Below are positions 54,680 through 64,000 of a stretch of 64,000 nucleotides of DNA, piece by piece. The position numbers and the translations under genes are program-made. The notes beneath the pieces were generated by a model. The model had not been told where the DNA came from and ran no database searches. It saw only the letters and a program-made list of their open reading frames with translations. The stretch comes from Chamaea fasciata. Lineage: Eukaryota; Chordata; Aves; Passeriformes; Sylviidae. The stretch spans positions 2,492,945-2,556,944 of the forward strand of contig JARCOQ010000017.1 in NCBI GenBank assembly GCA_029207755.1, given 5' to 3'. Position 1 is the stretch's first letter; each line of letters opens with the position of its first letter.

Positions 54680-57600
54680 AGGGAGGGTCCCCTCGATGTC
54701 AGCCTTCTGACCCTTCGCTGTTTTCTGAGCTGGGGACTCAGGTAAAAATTGGATTTTTGGTAAAAATCCGAGCACCAGCAAAGGGGGGATGGATCCCATC
54801 CCATGTCTGTCTGACAGGTTCTTTGCTCTCCTTTGCCGGTATTTGGAGCAGCGTGCGTTTGCCAGGTTCTGTGTGGGGATTCGGGGCACGGGGATGTTAA
54901 TTTTGTTCATTTTTGTTGCTGCCTGTCCCTCAGACGCGGCCCGTGAGTTCTGGCCCCGGGGCCAGGCTGCAGGGCTCCGGGAGCTCAGCGTGTCCCCAAC
55001 CAGAGATGCTCCCCCGCAGAAACACAACCACGGGGATCCGTGGGCTCAGCCCTGAGGAAAGGCAATAATTCACAGCAGTTTAATGAACCTGTGAAACCAC
55101 GGCGGTCACCTGGCAGGGAGAGCCAGAGCGTGAAATGGGAGAAATGTCCCAATTTGAAACCGGAGGAGTAGGTGTAAATCTTCCCTTTAGAAGTGGGGAG
55201 GGATCGGCGCACACAGGCCCGGCAGCAGCCCGGCTTATTGCTAATTGCAGCTTCGCCTTTTAGCTAGACATTAAAAAAAAAAAAATGGAGCTAAGCCTTG
55301 AATGCTTAATGTCCTGGTTCTTCATGAGCGCAGAGATTAATCGGGAAATGCGAGTAAGTGGAAGAGAGAGGCAGAAAGCAGAGCAGCCCTGGGCTGAGCC
55401 AGGCTTGGGGTGCCTGCCCTCCCTCCCTGCTGGGCAGCTGTCCTGGGGTCACTTTGTCATGTCCCCAATTCTATTTATACTGGATATTAACTTCTACGCC
55501 TTTGAGACTGGTTCCGAGAGCGAAGGGGGCAGAAAGAATACCTTTCACCCTTATAAATGTGAGCCTGCTTTGCTCTTCTCCTAATCCCATCTCACAGCAG
55601 AAAATTAATTTTTAAAAAAGTAATTCCAGTGGGTTCACTGGTTTTTGACCAACACTAGACCTACCACGGCAGGGCAGTGGAGGAGCACTTTTAAAAAGTG
55701 ATGGTTTTGCTCTTTTCGGTCTGCTTCTCTCCTCCTCCGTGCTTTAGTAATTCCTGGGTGGCTGATAGCCACCTTCCAGGTGAGGAGTCTCCAGTTCACA
55801 GCCGGGAAATGCCCTTCCCGTCGGTCGTTATTGCCTAATTAGCAACTTGCAATATTTCACAATCGACGGCAGCGCCACGAGGTGCCGTTTGCAGGGGTGG
55901 GGGCCGCCGAGCACTTTGGGCAGCATTTTCGGGCAGGGAGATGCAGAGCTGAGGACAGGAGAGGTGCCCCCAGCCCCAGCTGTGCCAGGAGGAAGGTTTT
56001 CCCCAAATACAACACCTAGGAATGGTTTCTCTCTCTGCCTGGCGAGGAAAGCGATGGGAGAGGAAAATGTATTTTAATGTCTGGGTGGCTGACCTGGAAA
56101 AACCAAGCAGAAACTGCCGAGGAGGAATGAGACCTTGAAGGCTCAGCTCCCTGCTGGGCATCTGGTCCCCACGGGACTCCTCTGGAGGCCGCTTCAATTC
56201 ACTGATCCCACAGAAAATTCACACGGCGGGAGCAATGCGTGGAGTGATCCGGGAGCTGGGTCCTGCTGCTGAGAGAGCTCAGGAAAAAAAGAAGGAAAAG
56301 TCTCCCAGTCCCTTTCTGGCACTGCTGAGCTGTTGGTGCTCCACGAAAGGGCAGCCTGAGGCCACGGGCCCCATCCAGCAGCCCAGGAGTGCAGGGACAC
56401 CTTTGTTTGTCCCTGCTGGGATGGGGACACGGTGTGACACCAGCACAGTGCTCTGCCTGCTCCAGCACACAGCCCACCACCTCCCCAGCCAGCTGACCCC
56501 TTAAAAACCACCATAATATTGAATATTTCTTTCAGTGTGGGCATGGAATTGCTCATCCAGACAGGATTTGGCCTCTCCTGGCAGCGCAGTCTGACACAGG
56601 GAGTTACTCCGGAGCAGCCGCACTCGTGGCACTGTAATTAAATCATCTGCAGGCCCTGAGTGTTTGGTGGGGCACAGAGATGTCCCAGTGCCTGTGGGAT
56701 GGATGCAGAGTGCACAGCTGCTCCTGGGGAAGGAACCAGAGCCTGGCCTGAGAGCTCCTTTCCTGTCAGGATCCTCGCAGGGAAGGATCACGGGGTGTGG
56801 AAATGTTCTCCTGTGTCAAATCGCCAAATTAAAGGTGTCAAACCAAACAGGAGCACACCTGAAATAGTATTCACTGCTATAAACTGATGCAGAGAATGAA
56901 TATGGATGGGATTCTGCTGAGCCATTCTAAAGGCACTTTGCTGCTCACAGTTGTTCACCGGAGATCCTTGGGCTGCAGCCAACGTCTCTGTTTACTTTGG
57001 AGAGCCAGAGTCCTTTTATTTGTGCTAATCGTCCACCTGTGATAAGAGAGAAGGATAATCGAGATAAAAACAGCCTGTCACTGCAGCACGGCTGAGGGTG
57101 GGAAGAGCAGAGCAAAGCAACTGGAGGTTTTCTGGAGAAAATGAGTTTTAAAGGGTCACAGATGATGGTCAGTGAGGAGCACAACTCCTGCTCCACTCAT
57201 CACCAGGACGCCCAAACCCTGGATAAACCCCTGTGTGTTCCTGGGCCATGTTTGCTTTTTCTCAGACCAGTTCCCCAGCTAATACTTTCCAGAGACAGGC
57301 CTGAAATTAAGATTTCCATATTTATGTGCCTATTAACATAGATACATTAAAAAAAAAACCCCAAAACCTTAACGAGCTTACGTAACAAATTGCTGTATGA
57401 CACTGTAAACGACTCGGGAGAGGATCTGTACTTAGGGAGATAAGGATGGCATTTGCAATGGCACCAGCTCGGGGAAAATTACAAGGAGCAGCAATTGCAT
57501 GGTGCAGGTGAGACTGTGCTGAGACTGGAGCCTGGAGGGGCTGTCCCGCCAGGTGTGTGCCTGCGGAGCCTGGGCACAGCCCTCCTGCTCAGCTCACAGC

Positions 57601-57700
57601 CTCCACCCGGGGGTTTTCCACATCCCAGGGACCAGATGAGGCCGTGTGTGGCATTTCTGGCTTCTTTTTCTCTGCCGAGGACAGAGAATTTTACGCAGGA
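54680..57700. other. Intergenic, no gene; possible regulatory stretches
   Basis: No exon recognised. Two sub-stretches look constrained: 55230-55600 (A/T-rich words CTAGACATTAAA, TTCTATTTATACTGGATATT and TTATAAATGTGAG) and 55825-55870 (TTGCCTAATTAGCAACTTGC, a homeobox core). 57030-57070 has an E-box CACCTG next to GATAAG, with two further GATA words. Confidence 0.35.
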
Positions 57701-57714
57701 AACGTAGGTTGTTT

Positions 57715-58062
57715 ATTATCTTGGACGTTTATTATTTCGTATCTATGTACAGACTCACCAGCCGTGAGCTCTGACTGGCAAGTCAGAGAAATGTAAAATG
57801 GAGCACCTCTGACTCCTTCCAAGGTTATTTGAGCCCTAATTACCCAATAACGAGGTGACACCTCTATTATTTATACTTTTGACCCAACAATGACCACCCA
57901 AGGCCTGCAATGCAGACCTTTTCCACCCACCTACAGCAAACCACCCAAGCCCATGAAGAAGAAGGAAGAAGGTGAAGAAGAAGGACCCAGACAACACCAG
58001 AACTCCTCCACATTGCTTCACACACATTACTACATACTAAAACCCCCAAAATGTGAGTTTCC
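57715..58062. mobile_element. LTR-like dispersed repeat, copy A
   Basis: Shares with the segment at 59480-59800, in the same order and orientation: GTGAGCTCT, AAAATGG, TCCTTCCAAGGT, CCAATAACGAGRTGACACCT, ATTATTTRTACTTTT, AAACCCATGAAGAAGAAGG-type and CACATTACTACATACTAAA-type blocks. It is the more diverged copy. The class is not proven; a promoter/LTR character is inferred. Confidence 0.6.
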
Positions 58063-58609
58063 AGAATTCCAACAGCCGTGCTGGGAGTCAGCATTTCCTC
58101 TGTGCCCTCACAGCCTCCCTGTGCTGAGTGAGGTGCTTTGGGCACGTCTGCAGGGAGCTGAGCTCTCCCTGTGTCTGCTCGGAGCTGCCTGGATGTGCCA
58201 GCGGCTTTGGGAGGCCTCCAGCCACCGCTCCAGAGGGAATTGGTGTCCCAGGCACACAACAAGCGCTCCCAGGTCACATCTGGGCAGCTTGGAGCAGGGG
58301 CAGGGTGAGCTGGAGGTTTTGTAGATGACGCTTTACATGTCCCTGTTTCCTGCTTCCCTGCTCCGAACAAGGAAATACCTCAGCCCCAAACTCTCAGGGC
58401 AGGAAGACAGGGTGCTGCCTGCGTGTGTGGGGCGTGCAGAGCTGCTGAGGACAAGCAGAGCGTGGCACATTTTCACTCTGGGGCTGCTGGGGATGTCAGT
58501 CCTCCTGCCCTGCTCGTGTGCAAACAGGATCCTCAGCACAGACCGTGGGCACAGCGCGATCTCCTGAGCACCACGGCGTGATTCCCCTGGCCACGGTGGT
58601 GGCTTTACT

Positions 58610-59095
58610 GATGTCTGGGACAGAGCAGGTGAATCCCTGTCCCCACCAGGGAACACTGCAGAGATTTGGGAAAGGGGAACAACCTCGAGTCCCTGTCCCC
58701 ACCGGGGAACACCACAGAGATTTGGGAACAACCTCAGGTCCCTGTCCCCACCAGGGAATATTGCGAGATTTGGGAACAACCTCGAGTCCTTGAACCCACC
58801 AGGGAGCACCTGAAAGATTTGGGAACAACCCCGAGACCCTGTCCCCACCAGGGAATATTGTGAGATTTGGGAACAACCTCGAGTCCTTGTCCCCACCAGG
58901 GAACACCTGAGAGATTTGGGAACTCTGCAGAGATTTGGGAACAATCTCAAGCCTCTGTCTTCGCCAGGGAACACCTGAGAGGTTTGGGAACTCTGCAGAG
59001 ATTTGGGAACAATCTCGAGTCCCTGTCTTCGCCAGGGAACACCTGAGAGGTTTGGGAACTCCGCAGAGATTTGGGAAGGGGGAACACCCGGCCCC
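58610..59095. repeat. Tandem repeat of about 50-75 bp, roughly 9 units
   Basis: Units combine CCCTGTCCCCACCAGGGAAC, AGAGATTTGGGAAC and AACCTCGAGT. The last two units are longer (about 73 bp) because the AGATTTGGGAACTCTGC module is doubled. A 296-codon minus-strand frame runs through it only because stops are absent from the unit. Confidence 0.92.
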
Positions 59096-59479
59096 GGTGC
59101 CCAGCTCGGTGCTGTTTGGGGCTGTTCGCGGCTCCCAACCACGCCAGCGCAGCTTTCCAGCCCGGCCGAGAGGATTCCTTTGGCAGGAGCCTGCCGGGAT
59201 AAGCCACGCTGACAGAAGAGCACTTTAGCTGCTGTACTGTGTGTTTACACAAGAGCAGCGCTTTATCGCCCTGGCTCTGCCGGCAAAGCTCCCCCGCGGC
59301 TGCTCGGGCTCCGCAGCCTCCCGGGGGAGCCGCCCGGGCACGGGCTCCGCGAGGGAAAAGCGCATCCCACCGAGGGGTCCCGCAGCCTCTCGGGCACTGT
59401 GCCAGGCTCTCTGTAGGATTCTTATCTCCTTTTCTTCTCTTAGAGCCGGGATTAATGCTCGGGAGACGCAGTTTTCGTG

Positions 59480-59800
59480 TTCGGGCTCAGATTTGTACCA
59501 ATTCTTATCTACAGTACAGGCTCGCGAGTTGTGAGCTCTAGCTAACAAGGTAGAAAATGGCTCTGTCAACTCTTTCCAAGGTATTTTAAGCATAAATTGT
59601 CCAATAACGAGATGACACCTAAATTATTTGTACTTTTAGCCCAATAACCAAATACCCGGGTTCTGCTATGAGAACTTTTTCACCCGATTACGAAACATCA
59701 TCCAAACCCATGAAGAAGAAGGTGAAAGAAGAAGAACCTATCCTGTGTCCTAAATCCTCCGTCTTGCCCCATATACATTACTGTATATTAAACCCTTAAA
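59480..59800. mobile_element. LTR-like dispersed repeat, copy B
   Basis: Related to copy A at 57715-58062, 1.7 kb away in the same orientation. It is better preserved, with TCCAATAACGAGATGACACC, AATTATTTGTACTTTTAGCC, AACCCATGAAGAAGAAGGTG and ATTACTGTATATTAAACCC. The sequence up to about 59890 may also belong to it. Confidence 0.6.
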
Positions 59801-59889
59801 CTCTAAGTTTTCCACCCTGTGACATCACACACTTCTATCCAAATTCCACACCCACAATCCCAGCGCTGTCACTCAATTTTGGGAGCCTT

Positions 59890-62820
59890 ATCCAAGGCCT
59901 CAGGTCCAATGCAGTGTTTGCTTGGGGGTCAGCACCTGTGAGCACAGAAAGGCCGGAATTCTCAGTGCCCGGGGTTCCAAGAGCTCCCCCGGGCCAGGCC
60001 GGGCTGTGTTCAGGTCATTTCACAGCTCACACCCTCCCGGACACCTCCGGGCTAACCCAGCATTTGCATGGGCACAGCCTGACCTGCTTTGAGCCCGTGT
60101 CTGCCGCTGGATTTGCATCTGTTGAGCTGAGCTGGTTTTGTTTCCCTGCTGTGATTGTTTTCAATCCCAATGCAGCCCGGCACAAGGAAGTGGTGGCCTC
60201 GTTCCTCCCCTCTCAGCTCTCCAAGACACCATCCATCCTGCACCAGTGCGACTCTGGCTTGTCAAAACTTCATTTTCTTCCTCCAAATTCCCCCTCATTC
60301 CTCGACAGAGCCTTGTCCCACTGTCTCCAAAGCCAAACTTCCCCGTGACCCAGAGGGAGGAGCAGCTCATCTCACACCCCCTAAGGCTTCCCTGGGCTGC
60401 TGTCCAAGGCCACGCTCCCAGCTTTGTCAATCCCAGCTCTCTGGACACCCAACCCAAGAGCCCAAATTTGATCTGGACCCAGCCCGGGGCTGCCTTTCTG
60501 CTGAGTCAGTCAAAGCACAGGGTTAGGGTCAGCTTTGGAGCTTCAGTGGGCTGGTTTTGGGGACAGGATGCCAGACCAGGTCAGGCTGCAATGGTGTGGG
60601 CAGAAGACATCTCACACCCCATAAAACTGCTGCAAGTTAATGTCAGCTTCACTTTCAATACATTTGCATTGGTGGGGTGAATTTAAACTGACTTAGAGCT
60701 TTCCACTGTTGGATTTTTAGAGGAGGAGGAAGAGATTTAAAGCTGCTTGTCCTGTGTTGCCTGGTGGTGTCTGGACTGTGGCCCCTGAATCCCAGGAGGC
60801 CCAGAAATGCAGATGCCTGGAATGCTGCTGGAATTCCCATCTGAACTGAAGCACCCTGAGTCACACTGCCTCCCTTTTGTTGGTGAACAGGGAAGAATGT
60901 GGGTTTTTAATAGAAGAAGAATCACCTTGACATCCCAAACCTGTATCCCTGTGCAACCCTACCTGCATGAAATTACCTGAACATGGGTAAGAGGTTTCAA
61001 AGTAATGTCAATTCTTTCACCTGGGAGTATCTCCTCTGTGCCTCTGCAGCACTAGTGCTGCAGGAAGTTTCACAAGTAATTTTAAATGGAAAAAAAAAAA
61101 ATCTGTTAAAAAACCACTCAGCCCCAGCATGTGTTTGCTAGAGCAAGAAAATCAAGTCCTTGAGAGAGCTTTTCCCCCATTTGTGACAGAGTTCAGACTT
61201 TTTCCAGCTGATTTTGATGGAGAACTCCAGGAAAAACCAGATATTTAGAGGGATTAGGATTTTGCAGGAAACTGGACCTTGGAAGTAAGAGAGTAACTGA
61301 ATATGGTTTTTCTTTACTTACTTAAATTGCCTACAGGGAAAATCCTCATCTTCGACTCACATGACCCATTGTCCTGACACCGAGGTCAGTTTAGTGGTTT
61401 CATCACCCCCGAAGAGTGAAAGGTGACTAGAAATAAGGCAACTGCTGCTTTGTACATTCCTCCCCTCCTGCGCAGGTACTGTCTGCATCTCTGCTTTATA
61501 TTGTGCCCAAAATCACCTCGGAAGGAGTTTCAGACAATTTTCCTCCCATGTCTGTGTGTTTCCCTGGATGTACATGGAGAAGTGAGTGTTTTAAAAACTT
61601 GATTGACACCCTGAGGGTGCAGGACCCTCAAAGTTCGGGATGGAACAGACCCTTTGTACCTGGTGCCCATCTCTGTCCACGGAGAAACCTTCCCCAAACA
61701 TCAGCATGGTGCCCCAACAGTTGTTTGCACGAAACATCATCACCAACCTTCATTTTTTATGATATGAATTATCTCTATTAAGCCAAGAGCCTGTTTATCT
61801 TTTTTATTTACAAGAAATAGCCTAACTAAAGACATTAATCCTGATTTCACTCTTAGAATTTTGGTGTTCTGACTGTTTGGAGGTTTTGATCTTTTGTTTT
61901 GAGCCTGTTCCCTGCAGGAGGGAGCTGGATTTGATTTCACACAGTCCAGCAATGACAGCCTTTGGAGCACCACTGGCGAACAGCCCCTGGTGGACACAGA
62001 AAGGAGGGAACTGAAAATATCAGAGCATCTCTCCAGAATGGAATGATCACTCCACTGCAGGTAAAATGCCAGAGCCCTGCGGGGACACCTTGGGGTCATT
62101 GGGCAGAGGTGGGAATCAGGGCCCACAGCTCCCACTCCTCTCCTGGTTCCACCAGATCAGAATCCAGCTCTGCCCACTGCTGGGATTATTATCCTTGTTT
62201 TATGAATGAACAGGCTGAGGTAAATGCAGCTGCTGTCACGTGTGTGCTCATCCCCTGCCCCAAGGACAGGGCCAGGCTGGGAAGCTGGATGTTGCTGTGC
62301 CCTGCGCCATGCTGTGGCTGCAGGCAGAGCTCTCTCTCTCCCAGGTATCCGTCTCCTGCCTCAAACCATCCAGCCTGACAGAACTTCTCGTGCACAAATC
62401 CAGAGAAAATCCTCTGCAGGAGCCCCAGGCAGCTGCACATCACTGCTGAGCCTCTGCCACATGCCATGGAGCATCTAACCCAGGGCCCAAAAGTGCCTGG
62501 TGCCAAAGCCTGTCACTCATGCCCAGGAACTGCCGAACATCCTCTGTGCTGCAGGCTCGCCATGGCCAGGGGACTCTGCTCCACCAGCTCCAGAGGGAAG
62601 GAGCAGGGAAAAAACATAGCTGGGATGGTGTTTATTAGGCAGATTAATAGGCTGGGGGAACACGAAGGAAGTGTGGGCACTCTCTTCTCGTTCCTTGCAG
62701 AGGTGAGGGCTGGAAACTGAGACAGGGAGCTGGGCAGGGATTCAGTCTGGTCCCCATCTCCTTCACTTTTGGGGGTGAGCAGCACACTCACAGCCCTGAC
62801 TGGTGCTGACAGCACCTCCA
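59890..62820. other. Intergenic, no gene recognised
   Basis: Unique-looking sequence with no repeat family, RNA gene or convincing exon. Confidence 0.6.
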
Positions 62821-62825
62821 ACACC

Positions 62826-62955
62826 AGTGCAAAATCACAGAATGGTTTGGGCTGGGAGGGACTTTAAAGATCATCCAGTTCCAACCCCCTGCCCTGGGCA
62901 GGGACACTGCCGCTAGCCCAGATCGCTCCAAGCCCCATCTCCAACCTGGCCTTGG
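62826..62955 (-). mobile_element. CR1 LINE 3' end, reverse orientation
   Basis: On the plus strand AATCACAGAATGGTTTGGGC, GGGAGGGACTTTAAAGATCA and CCTGCCCTGGGCAGGGACAC, continuing to CCAACCTGGCCTTGGGCAC. Confidence 0.93.
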
Positions 62956-62969
62956 GCACAGAGAACACC

Positions 62970-63790
62970 GGGGCAGGTGCCCGGAGCCCCCGGGGCTGCG
63001 GGAGCCTCGGGGGAGCTCTCGGGGCTCAGCGGCTCCCGAGCGGCCGCTGCCCCGCCGGGGGGGCTCAGCAGAGGGCGAGGAAAGGCTCCCGTCACTCCGG
63101 GATTTCAGGGATGCTCCCGGCTCCGGGGAAACACGCACGGATCCGCACCGCCCCCCGCATCCCCCGGGGCTCCGTAAAGGGAGGAGAAACGGCGGAACAG
63201 CGGGGAAAAAAAAAAATTAAAAACAAAACAAACAAAAGCCACTGAAAACGTGCCGGGTTTGCTGCGGCCGCTGGGATCCGTCCGGCAGAGGGGAAGGGCC
63301 GGGCAGGGCTCGGCGCCTTCCCGGAGCGGCGTTTGGGGAGGGGAGGGCAGGGGGACGGGGATGCGGTGGGGATGCTCCGTCCGTACCGCGGCACTGATCC
63401 CCGGGACCCTCCGAGTCCCCCCGGGAGCCGTCCCGCCCCCCGGCTCTGCCCCCCGGCTCTGGGCTGCGTGCGGGGGTCCTGACCCTCCTGCGGGACGGGA
63501 TGGGGGGAACACCCCCGGGAGGGGGGGACACCTCCGGGAATGGGGGGATACCCGGGATGGGGGGGACACCAACGGGATGGGGGCACAGCCCAGGGATGGG
63601 GGACAGCCCAGGGATGGGGGCACACCCCTGGGATGGGGGACACCTCTGGGATGGGAGGGACACCCCCGGGATGAGGGACACCCCGGGATGGGGGCACACC
63701 CCGCTCTCCGCCCCTCCCCGCGGCCGCGCTGTGCGAGCTCCACGCTGTCCCCCGGGGCCTTTGTGGAGCTCGGCAGGAGCCGAGGCGACA
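62970..63790. promoter_or_regulatory. CpG-rich island with embedded minisatellite
   Basis: High GC and dense CpG over about 800 bp (e.g. GCTCCCGAGCGGCCGCTGCC), interrupted by an A-rich stretch at 63205-63238 and a G-rich minisatellite. It could be the promoter of a gene to the right, TFAP2C by synteny, but no exon is visible. Confidence 0.4.
63495..63705. repeat. G-rich minisatellite (GGGATGGGGG-ACACC type)
   Basis: About ten degenerate units of 17-24 bp: GGGATGGGGGACACC, GGGATGGGGGCACACCCC and variants. Long open frames on both strands are due to the repeat. Confidence 0.92.
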
Positions 63791-63799
63791 ATCCGGACA

Positions 63800-64000
63800 G
63801 GTTGCTGCAGCCTCATTAACAATACAGATATGTGTGCGTTTAAATAATTTTTTTTTTTTTTTTGAGGAAGAAGGATGTAACTAATTAGCATCCCCACGCT
63901 CTCTTTTAATTGCTGCCAAATAGGAAAAGTACAGCCTGTGACAGAGGCGCAGCAGTGGGCTCTGGCTCCCCTCCCGAAGCGTGTTCACGCCTGGGGGAGC
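63800..64000. other. A/T-rich, possibly regulatory right edge
   Basis: After the CpG island the sequence becomes TAAT-rich (CCTCATTAACAATACAGATA, GTAACTAATTAGCATCC, TCTTTTAATTGC) around a T18 run. No exon is recognised before the window ends. Confidence 0.3.

Noticed and set aside
58333..59223. 296-codon minus-strand frame
   Set aside because: Follows the 50-75 bp tandem array; the residues repeat with the DNA units and match no known protein.
63092..63897. Long minus-strand frames of 201-228 codons
   Set aside because: Low-complexity Pro/Gly/His repeats from the minisatellite in a CpG-rich region; high GC removes stops.
42342..64000. TFAP2C, FAM209 or other protein-coding exons
   Set aside because: I looked for the AP-2 DNA-binding and N-terminal blocks on both strands and found none; FAM209 is not recognisable here either.

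Overview
This is vertebrate nuclear DNA, almost certainly from a bird and most likely a songbird (passerine). It has long introns with GT-AG junctions, CpG-island promoters and many CR1 LINE tails. It also carries a tRNA-derived SINE with a CR1-like 3' end (31478-31603) that resembles TguSINE1, and a solo ERV LTR of a type I recognise from songbird genomes. The species assignment is inference from these repeats. There is no prokaryotic content, CRISPR array or operon.

Three protein-coding genes can be rebuilt exon by exon. CASS4 (+, 1259-16117, 6 coding exons, 808 aa) is a CAS-family adhesion scaffold. RTF2 (+, 17682-42341, 9 coding exons, 307 aa) is a replication-fork and replication-termination protein. 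GCNT7 (-, 26866-29525 coding, 3 coding exons, 432 aa) is a Golgi-type GT14 glycosyltransferase; it lies entirely inside the 16-kb intron 5 of RTF2 on the opposite strand. The order CASS4-RTF2-GCNT7 matches the human 20q13 block (CSTF1-CASS4-RTF2-GCNT7-...-TFAP2C), which supports all three names.

Layout: 1-1258 is sequence upstream of CASS4. 1259-16117 is CASS4, followed by a 3' UTR made largely of a 49-58 bp tandem repeat. 17080-17900 is the RTF2 CpG island, with ETS motifs and two RFX X-box-like sites. RTF2 then runs to 42341, with an A/T-only intron 2, GCNT7 in intron 5, and about 60 pure copies of CCCTT (AAGGG on the other strand) in intron 6. From 42.3 to 64 kb I find no coding exon. That stretch holds CR1 fragments, several minisatellites, a related pair of LTR-like repeats (57.7 and 59.5 kb), CpG-rich islands at 48.0 and 63.0-63.8 kb, and A/T-rich homeobox/GATA-motif stretches that look like distal regulatory DNA. 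By synteny the next gene to the right may be TFAP2C, but none of its exons is in the window.

The three genes do not form a pathway: CASS4 acts in integrin/Src adhesion signalling, RTF2 at stalled forks, and GCNT7 (predicted) in glycan branching. I found no convincing novel multi-gene system. The most interesting items are structural: the (AAGGG)n tract, the duplicated GCNT7 3' UTR, the repeat-built CASS4 3' UTR, the retained CAS-family YVxLQ motif in CASS4, the RFX-type promoter of RTF2, and an unidentified CpG-rich, LTR-like block at 34 kb.
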